Source: Megascapheus bottae (Eukaryota > Chordata > Mammalia > Rodentia > Geomyidae). From it: a stretch of DNA of 64,000 bases. Below are positions 11,903 to 21,861 of this stretch, piece after piece; the first letter of the stretch is position 1, and each line of letters starts with the position of its first letter. The stretch spans positions 1,353,501-1,417,500 of the forward strand of contig JANJXV010000152.1 of NCBI GenBank assembly GCA_024803745.1. The letters are read 5' to 3'. The notes beneath the pieces were generated by a model, which did no database searches, was not told where the DNA came from, and saw nothing but the letters and a program-made list of their open reading frames with translations. The translations under genes were made by a program, and so were the position numbers.

Positions 11903-12112
11903 CAGGTACTGAGGCTTGAACTCAAGGGCTGAGTTCATTAGTGTATTGACTCAAGTCTACCACTCTAACACTTGAACCACAGTTCCACTTCAAATGATGG
12001 GGTTTTTTTTGAGTCATTGGAGGTTAAAAATCTCACAGGGGCAGCTTCAAGTCTTAGCCTCCTAATTAGATAAGTTTACATATGTGAACCACAGGGTCTC
12101 AACTGGACACTT
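11903..12112 (-). mobile_element. B1-dID-like SINE, worn
   Basis: Reversed right unit ('tactgaggcttgaactcaagggctgag ... cttgaaccacagttccact') then reversed B1-like head ('agtcttagcctcctaattagataag'). It is the first of three consecutive minus-strand SINEs. Confidence 0.8.
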
Positions 12113-12356
12113 CTTTTTTCTTTGGTCAGTCATGGGGCTTGAACTCAAGGTCTGGGCTCTGTCTGTCCCTGAGTTCTTTCACTCAAGGCTAGTGCTCTAT
12201 CCCTTGAGCCACAGTGCAACTTCTGGTTTTCTGGTAATTAACTGAAGACAAGAGTATCATAGACTTTCATGCCCAGGCTGGCTTTGAACTACAGTCCTCA
12301 GATCTCAGCCTCTTGAGTAGCTAGGATAGCAGGGATGAGCCACCAGCATCCAGTTG
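12113..12356 (-). mobile_element. B1-dID-like SINE
   Basis: Well preserved reversed copy: 'catggggcttgaactcaaggtctgggc', 'ccttgagccacagtgc', and head 'cctcagatctcagcctcttgagtagctagga'. Confidence 0.9.
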
Positions 12357-12525
12357 GACCTGAAATCAGGGCCTGGGCACTGCCCCCTGAGCTTTCTCTA
12401 CACTAGAACACTACCATTTTGAGCCACAGCACCACTTACGGCCTTTTCTATGTATATGGTATGCGGGAATTGAACACAGGGCTTCATGCACACCAGGCAA
12501 GCACTCTACCAGCAGGGCCCTAGTC
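12357..12525 (-). mobile_element. IDL-Geo-type SINE
   Basis: Reversed right unit ('atcagggcctgggcactgcccc ... gagccacagcaccacttacgg') precedes the reversed ID-like unit ('gggaattgaacacagggcttcatgcacaccaggcaagcactctacc'). Confidence 0.88.
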
Positions 12526-12949
12526 TTTATCTCTGTTGTGGCTATGTTTCTGCATGGGAGCAAACAAAACAAATACTTAAATGTAAGTACTTTTCTTTAG
12601 TTATAATCCCCAAACTGACGTTTAAGAACACATAGTAGTGTCTCAAGAATCTTTATAACCCTCAGTAATGGATGCCCTGTTTGTATTCAGTTTTCCAAGT
12701 GTGTTAGATAAATGAACAATAAGTAACACAGAACTGCTGAAGCTAAATTATTCAAAGAATGCCTATCCTTGTTCTTACTGCATAGATTTCAAGTTTTTAC
12801 AACTGACAAATGGATGGAGACAGGGATAAGTGAACTAGATAGACAATCTAAATCTTGCATTCACTTTGATGATTCTTAATATAGACAAGGCACATTTTAC
12901 ATTTCCTGTGTCATTTTTCACTGATTACAAAAAAATGGGAGTACATATT

Positions 12950-12952
<3 letters not shown>
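12526..12952. other. unrecognised unique DNA
   Basis: No repeat or gene is recognised here. Confidence 0.4.

Positions 12953-12986
<34 letters not shown>
12953..12986 (+). repeat. (CA)n microsatellite
   Basis: Pure CA run immediately upstream of a SINE. Confidence 0.95.
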
Positions 12987-12989
<3 letters not shown>

Positions 12990-12999
12990 CACACACCCA

Positions 13000-13216
13000 C
13001 TGGGCGCTGGTAGCTCAACCATACAATCCTAGCTACTCAGGAGGCTGAGATCTGAGGATGTCAGTTCAAAGGAAAGTCTGTGAGTCTCTTATCTCCAATG
13101 AACCACCAGAAAACAAAAGCAGTCCTGTGGCTCAAAATGGTAGAGCATTAGTCTTGAGTGAAAGAGCTCAGAGAGAGCACCCAGACCCTGAGTTCAAGCC
13201 CCATGACTGACACAAT
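13000..13216 (+). mobile_element. B1-dID-like SINE
   Basis: Head 'aatcctagctactcaggaggctgagatctgagg' plus right unit ('cagtcctgtggctcaaaatggtagagc ... ccctgagttcaagccccatgactgaca'). Its tail runs into a second CA-rich stretch to about 13255. Confidence 0.9.
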
Positions 13217-13490
13217 ACATACACACCCATGCACACACACACACATACACACAGAAATTTTACCTTCAAAAAATTCAGATATTACCTATGTATATGGTAT
13301 ATATATGGTTCAAAGTAGTACATAGCACCTATATATAGTATATATGTGTGTATATATAGAGATACATATGTATATATATATATAGGTATGTATATTCATC
13401 AAAGAAAGAGAACTATATATTGGATATTATAGAGTATCTATTATTATATATTGTTATATACATTGCATATTCCTATATTATATATGAATC
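13217..13490. repeat. CA-rich then TA-rich simple sequence
   Basis: A CA-rich SINE tail (to about 13255) is followed by TATA/TATG-rich low-complexity DNA (about 13290-13490). Confidence 0.8.
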
Positions 13491-13827
13491 ATTTCCAGAT
13501 ATTCTCATTCAATATATTCTTGAGTTTCTGAGGATCAAAATGCTATATTTCAAGTATGACCTGGGCCTTCTAATGGTCCAAGACATGCATTTCTAATATT
13601 TCAAATTAAAGTTATGTTATCTGTATCTACTCTAGTGATTTGACGATTGTTGGCTTCTGTTACCAGGAGATAGTACAGAACGGGGCTGTGGCCCTTTTGG
13701 TTCCTCAGATTCAGATGGGTTCCGTATTCTAGCAGAATACTCAAAAAGTTCAGACTCCATGCTTTCATACTCTGTTGAGAATGGAACAGGAAACAAATCA
13801 TCATATCAATCATTCAAGAAAACTTAG

Positions 13828-14030
13828 GGCTGGGAATGCGGCTTAGTGGTAGAGTGCTTGCCTAGAATGCATGATGCCCTGGGTTTAATTCCTCAGTGCC
13901 ACAGAAACAGAAAAAGTCAGAAGTGGCGCTGTGATTCAAGTGATAGAGAACTAACCTTGAGAAAAACGAAACTCAGGGACAGGGCCCAGTCCCTGAGCTC
14001 AAACCCAAGACTGGCAAAAAGAAAGATCAA
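13828..14030 (+). mobile_element. IDL-Geo-type SINE
   Basis: The left unit is close to the rodent ID consensus ('gggctgggaatgcggcttagtggtagagtgcttgcctag'), followed by the right unit ('aagtggcgctgtgattcaagtgatagag') and a G/A-rich tail. Confidence 0.92.
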
Positions 14031-14599
14031 AAGGAAAAGAAAGAAAGACAAGTTTAAAATGTACAAGACACCAGCAAACACTGTGGCTCAGTACTTTGTC
14101 ATTGGAGATCTTCTCTTACTCTAAAACTTCTTCCAAGACAGCCCCAATAATTCTAGAGTATGTGGAAAACATTGCAGACACACAAACCTGAGTGCCAAGT
14201 CATTGGGGTGAACTAAAAAACAGGCTGCAAGGCCAGAAGTGGACTTAAAGTGTGTAATATACTGAAACGTCTGCTATGTATCAATTGTGAGATACAATCG
14301 GCCTGGTGATCACTGAACCAAGCTGACCCCAGGTCCTGGATACATACACACTGCTAACCTTACAGGCCTGCACAGGAGCTGGCTAATCTAGGGAACTGGA
14401 AGATCTAGTTCTAGGTGGCCCAAGGTTATCATCAAAAAAAGTACAGAGGAGGACAGAAGGAGTAGGAGAAAGTCATTATTTTTCTGCTTTTTAATGCAAG
14501 AAGATAGCCTCCTGTGCCCTTCATCAGAAATGTTTCTTGACCACATTAGAGTCTGAGGTTGATAACATTATTTCAACATTTTTCCTCATGATTAACTTT
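14031..14599. other. unrecognised unique DNA
   Basis: I see no repeat or gene in this stretch. Confidence 0.4.
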
Positions 14600-14825
14600 T
14601 TTTTTTGCCAGTCTTAGGGCTTTAACTCAAGGCCTGGGAGCTGTCCCTGAGCCTCTGCGCTTAAGATTAGCGCTCTACCAGTTGGGCCACAGAACCACTT
14701 CCCACTTCAGTTGAGTCCACTGACTGGAAATAAAGAGTCTCAGGGGGACTTTCCTGCCCTGGGGTTGGCTTCGAACTGTGATACTCAGATCTCAGCCTCC
14801 TGAGTAGCTAGAAAGTCACTGGATT
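14600..14825 (-). mobile_element. B1-dID-like SINE
   Basis: T run, then 'gccagtcttagggctttaactcaaggcctggg' and the reversed head 'ctcagatctcagcctcctgagtagctag'. Confidence 0.9.
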
Positions 14826-14867
14826 TGAAAGTGACTCCATTGCGAGAACTTGCTGGAATACTAAATT

Positions 14868-14870
<3 letters not shown>

Positions 14871-14918
<48 letters not shown>

Positions 14919-14925
14919 TGTGTGT
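14871..14925 (+). repeat. (TG)n microsatellite
   Basis: Nearly pure TG run with a single TC interruption. Confidence 0.97.
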
Positions 14926-14999
14926 TTAGCATAGATTTGTAGATTTGTCAGTGAAGAGAACAAAAATGATCTGAACCCTAAGCCAAGTCTGCCCTGCTG

Positions 15000-15740
15000 C
15001 TAAAGTCTGCCTGGGTCTGAGGCCTCCCCGAGGTGTACAGGGCTAGGAGCCTAGTGGCTTGGGGGGGGTCTCAGCCTTCCCTCTCTGATTCCCCCTAGCC
15101 CGCCCTCTCTTTCCCTCCCTCCCTCCCTCTCCTGGGCCAGCTGGAGAAAGGGGGCTCTTCCCGCCAGGACCCTACTTCCCTGACCCCCATCCTTGCCTGG
15201 TCTCATAACCTCCTCCTGAGCCCCGTGTCCTCCACAAGGTAACCTGGCCTCAAGGGCTGCTCCAGGCAGCCAGGTGGAACCAATTGCCCGACCAGGGCTT
15301 GCACAGCTCCCTGGGCTTTGTTTTATGCACGCCCTGGAGCGGGGGTGGGGGGTTAGGAGGGGTGAAAGGGATAGTCCAGGAACTTCTGCACCAGAGAAGA
15401 GGGAAGAGCCAGCAGACACCACGCATGCTCAGCAAGCCCAATCCTTCCATATTTGGCAGGCAACCCTGGTAAACACAGGGCTGGGCCTCACTCGAGCGAA
15501 GAGAGCACACTCTGTGGGTTAGTACCGGCACTGGCCAATTTCAGGAGGCCTAACACCCACAGCCTAGCTGAGCTGTCCAATATAAGGCTGCCACAGCTAC
15601 TGTACACCTAAGTGACTTTGTCCTAAAGGACTTGGCTTGGAAGTTGATGGTCCTGGACTAGGCATGTTCACCACAACCCCTCGAAAGAGCGGCGACAGCC
15701 TGGCGCAGCAGTGAACTCAAAGTCCAGAGGGAAATCACAT
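15000..15740. other. GC-rich unique DNA
   Basis: This stretch is visibly richer in G and C than its A/T-rich surroundings and contains none of the repeats seen elsewhere. It has a (CCCT)n run near 15111-15130. The motif 'gtccaatataaggctg' (15575-15590) places a CCAAT directly against a TATAAG. Overlapping open frames on both strands (15051-15531) show no domain and look like a by-product of GC content. It could be a regulatory element or the edge of an old gene, but nothing here proves either. Confidence 0.35.
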
Positions 15741-15814
15741 TATATGCCATGAAGATCTGCTTTGTCTATGTCTCTTTCCCTCCCTCCCTTCCCCACTCCT
15801 CTCATAAATATATA

Positions 15815-16050
15815 GATGGATATATGCGTGAATAGATGGAAGGATGGATGGATACATACATACATGCAGGCATATATACATAAAATACATAGATTAGATA
15901 GATTGATGAAGACATACACATATACATACATACATACATACATACATACATACATACATACATACATCAATTAGATCAACAGATAGGTAGGTAGGTATGT
16001 AGGTAGGTAAGTAAACAGACTGACATAGATAAGATACATAGATAGACAGA
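15815..16050. repeat. tetranucleotide microsatellite cluster
   Basis: Successive ATGG/GATG, CATA (15913-15967) and GTAG/ATAG arrays. The 76-codon minus-strand frame here is repeat translation. Confidence 0.95.
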
Positions 16051-16065
16051 CTGACAGATCTCTTG

Positions 16066-16342
16066 CAGTATTAGGGATTGAACTCATGGCCTTTTTCTTT
16101 TCTTTTTTTTGCCAGTCCTGGGCTTGAGCTCAGGGCCTGAGCACTGTCCATGGACTTCCTCAAGGCTAGAGCTCTACCACTTGAGCCTCAGCACCACTTA
16201 CGGCTTTTTTCTATATGTGGTACCGAGGAATCGAACCTGGATCTTCATGCATGCTAGGCAAGCACTTTAACCACTAGGCCAAACTCCCGGCCCGTCATGG
16301 CCTTTTTCATGTTAGGCAAATGCTATATACATTTCCAGCCCA
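16066..16342 (-). mobile_element. ID-like monomer split by a younger SINE
   Basis: The two outer pieces, 16066-16097 ('attagggattgaactcatggcc') and 16309-16342 ('atgttaggcaaatgctatatac'), join to give one reversed ID-like unit. The inner 197 bases are a separate insertion flanked by a 14-base duplication of this element. Confidence 0.75.
16098..16294 (-). mobile_element. young IDL-Geo-type SINE with 14-bp target duplication
   Basis: A complete, little-diverged dimer: T tail, 'gccagtcctgggcttgagctcagggcctgagc', 'cttgagcctcagcaccacttacgg', then the ID unit ending 'ccactaggccaaactcccggccc'. The direct repeat TCATGGCCTTTTTC flanks it at 16084-16097 and 16295-16308. Confidence 0.95.
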
Positions 16343-16424
16343 ATTTTTATGTCTAATTCAGCAATATTAGTTTCAAGTATATATTTCCTTTCTATGACAG
16401 GCAGACAGTCAAATTCAAAAGAGA

Positions 16425-16870
16425 AACGTTTTTGTAAAGGTGATGTACAGAGGGGTTACAGTTACATGAGTGAGGTATTGAGTACATTTCTTTTTGAACA
16501 CCTCTTCCCTCATTTTCTCCCAGTTTTTCCCCTCCCAACCCCCCAGGACCCCAAGTTGTATAATTCATTCCCAATATAGTGTCTAGTAAGTATCACTGTT
16601 GAATTGGTTTATCCTTTGTCCCATCATTTCTGTGCTTCACAAATCTGATAAACTTACATACAATACAAACAGTGCAGAAATCAAAAACAGCAACAGAAGG
16701 GGGAAAATGCAAAGAAAATAATAAAGAACCACAAATAGCACAATTTTAAAAATATCATGTTTTCATTTCTTGGAGTTCATTTTAATGAGCATCATTTTAT
16801 AGATTACATGCACATAGCTGTTAAGCCTTTATGATCCTCTCCTAAGAATATCCTCCTTTTAGTTTTTCTA
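16425..16870 (-). mobile_element. old L1 3' UTR fragment
   Basis: 'gtaaaggtgatgtacagaggggttacagttacatgag' and the following 400 bases parallel the minus-strand L1 3' UTR at 6730-7140. Confidence 0.8.
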
Positions 16871-17204
16871 TTGTACTGTTTGCAGTTATTTCTCTGCCCC
16901 CCCCATCTTTAGTTTATTCCCTGTAGTCACTGTGTAATTTTTTTTGTCTTCTACTACCCATTGGACTTACTTGTAGATAAAAAAATTTAATATTCTAAGC
17001 TTACATTTAGGAGAGATAGTCCTATTAATTGAAAATTAGGATGTTACTTTGCATACTGTCTGAGTTTAAAATATATAAAAACTTCCATGTATGCTTTACA
17101 GCCATACTCCACTTGTGTAAGGAAAGAGCTTTAAGGAAAACATTCTATTTCTCTGCAGAAACAATTGTCTCTCAAGGGACTCAAAAATCTCCCATTCAAA
17201 CCAA
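16871..17204. other. unrecognised unique DNA
   Basis: Nothing recognised. The open frame at 17029-17346 runs into the following SINE and is not convincing. Confidence 0.4.
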
Positions 17205-17207
17205 GTC

Positions 17208-17440
17208 TTCAGCTGGGCACCAGTGGCCAATGCCTGTAATCTCAGCTACTCAGGAAGATGAGATATCAGCATCATGGTTCAAAATCAGCGCAAACAGGAA
17301 ATTCCATGAGATTCTAATCTCCTGTAAACCAGTAAAAAGCTGGTAGTGAAGCTGTTACTCAAGTGGAAGAGCACCAGGCTTGAACAGAAAAGTAGGGTCA
17401 AACATCCATGCCCTGAGTTCAAGCTCTGGCAATAAACAAA
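17208..17440 (+). mobile_element. B1-dID-like SINE
   Basis: Head 'ggccaatgcctgtaatctcagctactcaggaa' then a worn right unit ('gtgaagctgttactcaagtggaagagcacc ... gccctgagttcaagctctggca'). Confidence 0.85.
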
Positions 17441-17548
17441 ACAGAGTGTTCATGAAAGCCAATCTGAAAGTTATTTAAGGTTACAAAAAACACTGATTTG
17501 TCTATTAGAGCCTATGCACTAATGATTGTACAGAAATTACCATATGGA

Positions 17549-17660
17549 CTATACAGGCACCAGTGGCTACATCTGGATCCTATCTCCTCAGAAGTCTGAA
17601 GATCTCACGATTCTGGTTCAAAGCCAGCCTAGGTGAGGAAAGTCCCTGAGACTCTCAGGA
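17549..17660 (+). mobile_element. B1-type SINE head fragment
   Basis: 'ggcaccagtggctacatctggatcctatctcctcagaagtctga ... ggttcaaagccagcc' is a B1-like head without its right unit. It stops where the next element starts. Confidence 0.65.
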
Positions 17661-17664
17661 TGTC

Positions 17665-18020
17665 CTAGTCCATTTGTTGTCTTTTACCCTCACAGAGTGC
17701 CTGAGGCTGTGTAACTTAAAAAGAGTTTATAAAGGTTCATGCACTCATGGCTCTGGAGACTAGAAAAATCCAAGAGCCTTGGGAGAATTGCCTGCTGCTG
17801 TGTTAGTGCTGGTGGAAATTGGAAATGACTGCAAATTGCATGTCATTGTGCCAGCAGATGGCAGTCTCTCCCTGCAACCACTTGCTCTCCTGCTATCCAA
17901 ATCAGCACTAGGAATGAAGTCTTCCCACCCAATGAACCCAATCCCATGAGAAAGAAATGAAAACCTGAAGTCCTCACCGCCTCTCAACAACTGGAGAAGA
18001 AATTACAATGGGAACTGCAT
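17665..18020 (-). mobile_element. MaLR-like LTR fragment
   Basis: 'tagtccatttgttgtc ... gcctgaggctgtgtaacttaaaaagagtttataaaggttcatgcactcatggctctgga' resembles the reverse complement of ERVL-MaLR LTRs, whose 3' ends carry the complement of 'cctgaggctgggtaatttataa'. The match is by memory of the family and not by alignment, so the exact subfamily and ends are open. Confidence 0.5.
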
Positions 18021-18065
18021 TTCAACCTAAGTTAGTTTTGATTTTTATTTACTTACTTGTTTATT

Positions 18066-18298
18066 TATTGCTGGTCCTGGGGCTTGAACTCAGGCCTGAG
18101 TGCTCTCCCTGAGCCTCTGTGTGCTCAAGCCTGGCTAGTGCTCTCCCACTTGAGCCACAGCTCTATTTCCCAGTTTTTCTGAGTAGGTCATTGGAGTCTC
18201 ATGGACTTCCCTGCACTGGCTGGCTTTGAACCACAATCCTCAGATCTCAACCTCCTAAGTATCTAGGACGACAGTTGTGAGTCACCAGTGCCTGGTCC
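18066..18298 (-). mobile_element. B1-dID-like SINE
   Basis: 'tgctggtcctggggcttgaactcaggcctgag ... cacttgagccacagc' then reversed head 'cctcagatctcaacctcctaagtatctagga'. Confidence 0.9.
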
Positions 18299-18488
18299 AT
18301 CAGACCCTTTCTATTTTCCTGTCATTCTATAAGTGCTTTGATGTTATAAAAATTGATTTCACCAATGAGCTTCATCTCTGTATCTTGCGCATGCATTTTA
18401 ATTAGATTAACCTATTTTATGTCTCTTTCCCCATGCCCTTAGTCATATTGTTTGACAACACTCCGTGAGACTTCATAGACACCTACAA

Positions 18489-18550
18489 AATGTGTGTGTG
18501 TGTGTATGTGTGTGTGTGTCTGTATGAGAGAGAGAAAGAGAGAGAGAGCA
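18489..18550 (+). repeat. (TG)n and (GA)n microsatellite
   Basis: A TG run passes into a GA run. The open frame beginning here is repeat-driven. Confidence 0.9.
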
Positions 18551-19011
18551 TACTCTACGTTCCACAAATGAGTAAAAACATGATATTTGGTTTTCTGATC
18601 TTGTTTTATCTTACTCTACAGAATGGTCTCCAGTTATACATATTTCCCTGCAAATGCAGTCATTTTGTTTATCTTTACAGCTCTACAATAGTCTATCATA
18701 TTCGAGTACCACTTTTTTATCCACTCATTGCTTGGTGGACAACTCCATTGATTCCACCATTTTGCTCTTATTGAGAGCTTCAATAAACACTGTGTGTAGG
18801 AGCCTTTCTCATATATTGTCCAAACTTATTTATATGTCTATGAATGGTATAGTTGAATCATAAGATAGGTATGTTTTTAGATTCTTCTGAAATCTCCACA
18901 CTGACTTTCATTGTGATTTCACTAGTTTACATTCCCAACAAGACTATGTAATTGGTCCTTTCCACAGAAGACTGTCATTTTGACCTGAGGTCAGATGAAT
19001 CAGTTTTTGTT

Positions 19012-19255
19012 TGGTTGGTTTGTTTTTGTTTGTTGTGGGGTTTGAATTCAAGCATTGGGTATTGTCCCTGAGCACTTCAATCAAGGCTAGTGCTCTACCA
19101 GTTTGAGCCACTTGCACCACTTTCAGTTTTCTGGTTATTCATTGGAGATAAGAGTCTCGTGGACTTTCCTGCCCAAGGTTGACTTTAAACCACAGTCCCC
19201 ATATCTCAGTCTCCTGAGAAGCTAAAAATGACAGGTATGAGCCACTAGCATGAAA
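19012..19255 (-). mobile_element. B1-dID-like SINE
   Basis: Reversed right unit ('ttgtggggtttgaattcaagcattggg ... gagccacttgcaccact') and reversed head ('catatctcagtctcctgagaagct'). It lies inside the old L1. Confidence 0.85.
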
Positions 19256-19419
19256 CTTATTTCCTTTTATTTTTATGGCCCATCTACTTGGGGATAAACT
19301 GGGTATATTGTAGTGCTTTTAATTTTCATTTCTCAAATGACTAAGTTGAGCCTCCTTTTCTATGCTGATTGGTCAGATATAGATCTGGTCTGAAGAAATG
19401 TTTAGTCCATTTCCCTTTT

Positions 19420-19632
19420 TCTTTTTGGTGCTAGGGCTTGAACTCAGGACCTTAAGGTCTGGCTTAGCTTCCCTTCACCCAAACTACCACTTCAGCCACA
19501 ATTTCATTTCTTGGTTTGCTGATTCATTGCAGAAAGGGGTCCCGGGGACTTTCCTGGCTTTGAACCACAGTCCTCAGAGCTCAGCCTCCCATGTAGCTAG
19601 GATTAGAGATGTGGGCTGCCAGTGTCTGGCTT
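19420..19632 (-). mobile_element. B1-dID-like SINE, worn
   Basis: 'ggtgctagggcttgaactcagg' at one end and 'cctcagagctcagcctcccatgtagctagga' at the other. It lies inside the old L1. Confidence 0.8.
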
Positions 19633-19775
19633 TTTATCATTTTTGAGATGAGCTCTTTGTGATTAGAATACTAGATGGAAGCCACACTGTTTTCTCCCAT
19701 TATTGGGTTTCTGTTTGTGTGCATGTGGAGTTGATTGCCTGTCCTGCCATCTCTTGCCCTCTACTACTCCCATCC

Positions 19776-19841
19776 TTGTCTTTTCTTTTTTCCCTCCTTC
19801 TTTCCTTCATTCCTTCCATCCATCCTTCTTCTTTCTTCTTT
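19776..19841 (+). repeat. (TCCT)n-type pyrimidine run
   Basis: Imperfect TTCC/TCCT repeat leading into the T-rich end of a minus-strand SINE. Confidence 0.85.
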
Positions 19842-20021
19842 TGGCAGTCCTGAGGCTTGAACTCAGAGCCTAGACACTGTCCTTTTGCTTGCTCAAGGCT
19901 AGCACTCTACCTCTTGAGTCACAGCACCACTTCTGTCCTTTTCTATGTATAAGGGTACCTGGGAATTGAACCCAGGGCTAATCGCATGCTAGGCAAGCAC
20001 TCTACCACTAGGTCAAGCTCA
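19842..20021 (-). mobile_element. IDL-Geo-type SINE
   Basis: 'ggcagtcctgaggcttgaactcagagcctag', 'cttgagtcacagcaccacttc', and ID unit 'gaacccagggctaatcgcatgctaggcaagcactctaccactagg'. Confidence 0.9.
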
Positions 20022-20212
20022 TTTCTTCATACCACATTTGGAATCACAGTTGTATTCATTTTCATTATATCCTCTTTATATGACTTTGTGTGTGTGTTTG
20101 TTTATTGGGGGGATTTTTTTATTGCTTTTGTCTCTTGTTTGGTGTTTGATGTTTGGGGCTTGAGTGTTGTTTTTCTCTGCTATACTTAGTGTCTTATTTA
20201 AAAATATGGTGT

Positions 20213-20430
20213 GAGTCAAGTGCCACTAGCTCACACCTGTCATCCTAGCTATTCAGGAGGCAGAGATCTGAGGATCACAGTTCAAAGCTAGCCCAGGCAG
20301 CAAAGCCTCTAATACTGTTATCTCCAATAAACCATTAGAAAACTGGAAGTGGTGTTGTTACTCAGTGTGGTAAATAAAAGATCAGGGCCAGTGCCTAGGC
20401 CTTGAGTTCAAGCTCCATGACTGACATAGA
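20213..20430 (+). mobile_element. B1-dID-like SINE
   Basis: Head 'tagctcacacctgtcatcctagctattcaggaggcagagatctgagg' plus right unit ending 'cttgagttcaagctccatgactgaca'. Its tail opens into the purine repeat that follows. Confidence 0.9.
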
Positions 20431-20609
20431 AATAAGAGAAAGGATGGAAACAGGGAGGGAAGGAGGAGGGAAAGAAGGAAAGAAAGAAGGAAATTAGGAG
20501 GGAAGTTAGGAGGGATCGAGAGAAGGAGAAAGGGAAAGGGGAATGGAGGAAAGAGGGAGGAAGGGAAGGAGGGAGAGATGAAAGAAGGAAGGGAGGGAGG
20601 GAGGGAAAG
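20431..20609 (+). repeat. (GGAA)n purine repeat
   Basis: About 180 bases of GGAA/GGGA/GAAA without pyrimidines except for a few interruptions. It lies between two plus-strand SINEs. Confidence 0.93.
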
Positions 20610-20835
20610 ATTAGTTGCTAGGGTCTCACACCTGTAGTCTTAGCTACTCAGGAAGCTGAGATCTGAGGAATAAGGCTTGAAGCCAGACGAGGCAGGAAAG
20701 TCCATGAGACTCTTATCTCCAATAAACCAGCAGAAAACTAGTTGTAGAGTGGCAGAGCGCTAGCCTTGAGCACAAAAGCTCAGGGACAGTTCCTAGGCTC
20801 TGAGTTCAAGCCTCAGGGCTGCAAAAGAAAAAAGA
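20610..20835 (+). mobile_element. B1-dID-like SINE
   Basis: Head 'tctcacacctgtagtcttagctactcaggaagctgagatctgagg' plus a right unit shortened at its start ('agtggcagagcgctagccttgagc'). Confidence 0.9.
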
Positions 20836-20989
20836 ACAAAAAGGGAGTGAAAGAGAAGGGAGAAGAAAGGGTATAGAGAAGCAAAAGGATATTTGTGAGT
20901 GCTACTATGCTTATCATCACAATAAGGATGAAACTGGCATTTCATCTACAGTAGCTGACATCTGATACTTCCACCAGCCAGGCATTATA

Positions 20990-21165
20990 GCAAAAGTTCT
21001 ACAACACTATCTATACACAAAGGCATATTTTTGTTATCTCTAGTTTAAAAATGATGAAAATGGAACCCATCCATGGCTAAGGTTATCAAGTAAGAGACAG
21101 AAGTGGTATTTGAACCCAGGTATTCTAACTCAGGGTTTGCATTCCTCAAAACAATGCTTCCATGA
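20990..21165 (-). mobile_element. MIR-like ancient SINE
   Basis: 'gatgaaaatggaacccatccatggctaaggttatcaagtaagagacagaagtggtatttgaacccaggtattctaactc' follows the reverse complement of the MIR core, where 'gatgaggaaactgaggc', 'agtggcagagccaggatttgaacccagg' and 'tctgactc' occur in that order. This would be the oldest datable repeat in the window. A profile search is needed to fix the ends. Confidence 0.6.
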
Positions 21166-21191
21166 TGTAAGGGACAGGCCAGATACTATCC

Positions 21192-21325
21192 GTAGAGTCT
21201 CTGGTGACTCACACTGTCATTCCAGCTAACCAGGCTTCTGAGGTCTGGGGAATCCCTGTTCAATTCCCAGCAGAGGCAGAAAAAGTCCAGGAGACTTTTT
21301 ATCTCCAATGAACACAGCATGATAT
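21192..21325 (+). mobile_element. B1-type SINE head fragment
   Basis: 'tggtgactcacactgtcattccagctaaccaggcttctgaggtctgggg' to 'gagactttttatctccaatgaac' is a diverged B1-like head. The right unit is missing and an ID-type dimer follows. Confidence 0.75.
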
Positions 21326-21329
21326 CAGA

Positions 21330-21467
21330 TGGAGGGACTGGGAATGTGGCTTAGTGCTAAAGTGCTTGCCTAGCATCCATGAAGCCCTGGGTTCAATTCC
21401 TCAGTACCACATATACAGAAAAATTACAGAAGTGCTGCTGTTGCTAAAGTGGCACAGTGCTAGCTCA
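21330..21467 (+). mobile_element. IDL-Geo-type SINE, truncated
   Basis: Left unit 'gggactgggaatgtggcttagtgctaaagtgcttgcctag' and the first half of the right unit, which breaks off at 'gtgctagctcaag' where the next copy begins. Confidence 0.85.
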
Positions 21468-21690
21468 AGAGCTGAGAGTTTGGCCTAGTGGTAGAGTGCT
21501 TGTTAGGCATGCTTGAAGACCCAATTCAATTCCTCAGTACCATGTAGAAAAAGCTAGAAATGGTGCTGTGGCTAAAGTGGTAGAGTACCAGTCTCGAGTA
21601 AAAAACACAGGGACAGCACCCAAGCCTTGAGAAAGCCAAAGGACAGTGCTCAGGCCCTGAGTTCAAGGCCCTGGACTGGCAAAAAAAATG
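21468..21690 (+). mobile_element. IDL-Geo-type SINE with extended right unit
   Basis: A dimer in which the segment 'acagggacagcacccaagccttgagaaagcc' adds about 35 bases between the usual right-unit halves, before 'ggccctgagttcaaggccctggactggcaaaa'. Confidence 0.85.
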
Positions 21691-21835
21691 AAAAGAAGCT
21701 CAGGGACATAGCGAAGCCCAGATTTCCAACCCCAGGACTGGCCAAGGAAACAAACAGAGAGCTGTGGCTCAAGTGGTAGAGTACCAGTCTTCAGTAAAAA
21801 ACACAGGGACAGCACCCAAGCATGATTTAGAAGAT
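21691..21835 (+). mobile_element. right-unit fragments
   Basis: Two incomplete right units: 'gaagctcagggacatagcgaagcccag ... ccaggactggcc' and 'gagctgtggctcaagtggtagagtaccagtc'. The second repeats text at 21563-21627 almost exactly ('aaaaaacacagggacagcacccaagc'), suggesting a local duplication. Confidence 0.7.
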
Positions 21836-21852
21836 TAAATACTAGACACCAA

Positions 21853-21861
21853 ACACACACA

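Larger units (their letters stand above)
18560..19725 (-). mobile_element. old L1 fragment interrupted by two SINEs
   Basis: Reversed L1 3' sequence such as 'ttatccactcattgcttggtggacaactccattgattcca' (18718-18757) and 'cattcccaacaagactatg' runs to about 18970. It resumes at 19256-19419 and again from about 19633 to 19725, around minus-strand SINEs at 19012 and 19420. It is among the most diverged L1 copies here. Confidence 0.7.

Noticed and set aside
11725..11919. 64-codon hydrophobic frame that could pass for a membrane peptide
   Set aside because: It lies wholly in AT-rich low-complexity DNA; Ile/Tyr/Phe runs come from TATA repeats.
13828..13900. tRNA-like A and B boxes
   Set aside because: They belong to the ID-type SINE head, which derives from a tRNA. 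There is no cloverleaf with intact acceptor stem, and the copy has a SINE tail.
15051..15531. Overlapping open frames of 62-123 codons on both strands in the GC-rich patch
   Set aside because: Frames overlap on both strands, are Pro/Ser/Arg-rich and have no recognisable domain; GC content explains their length.
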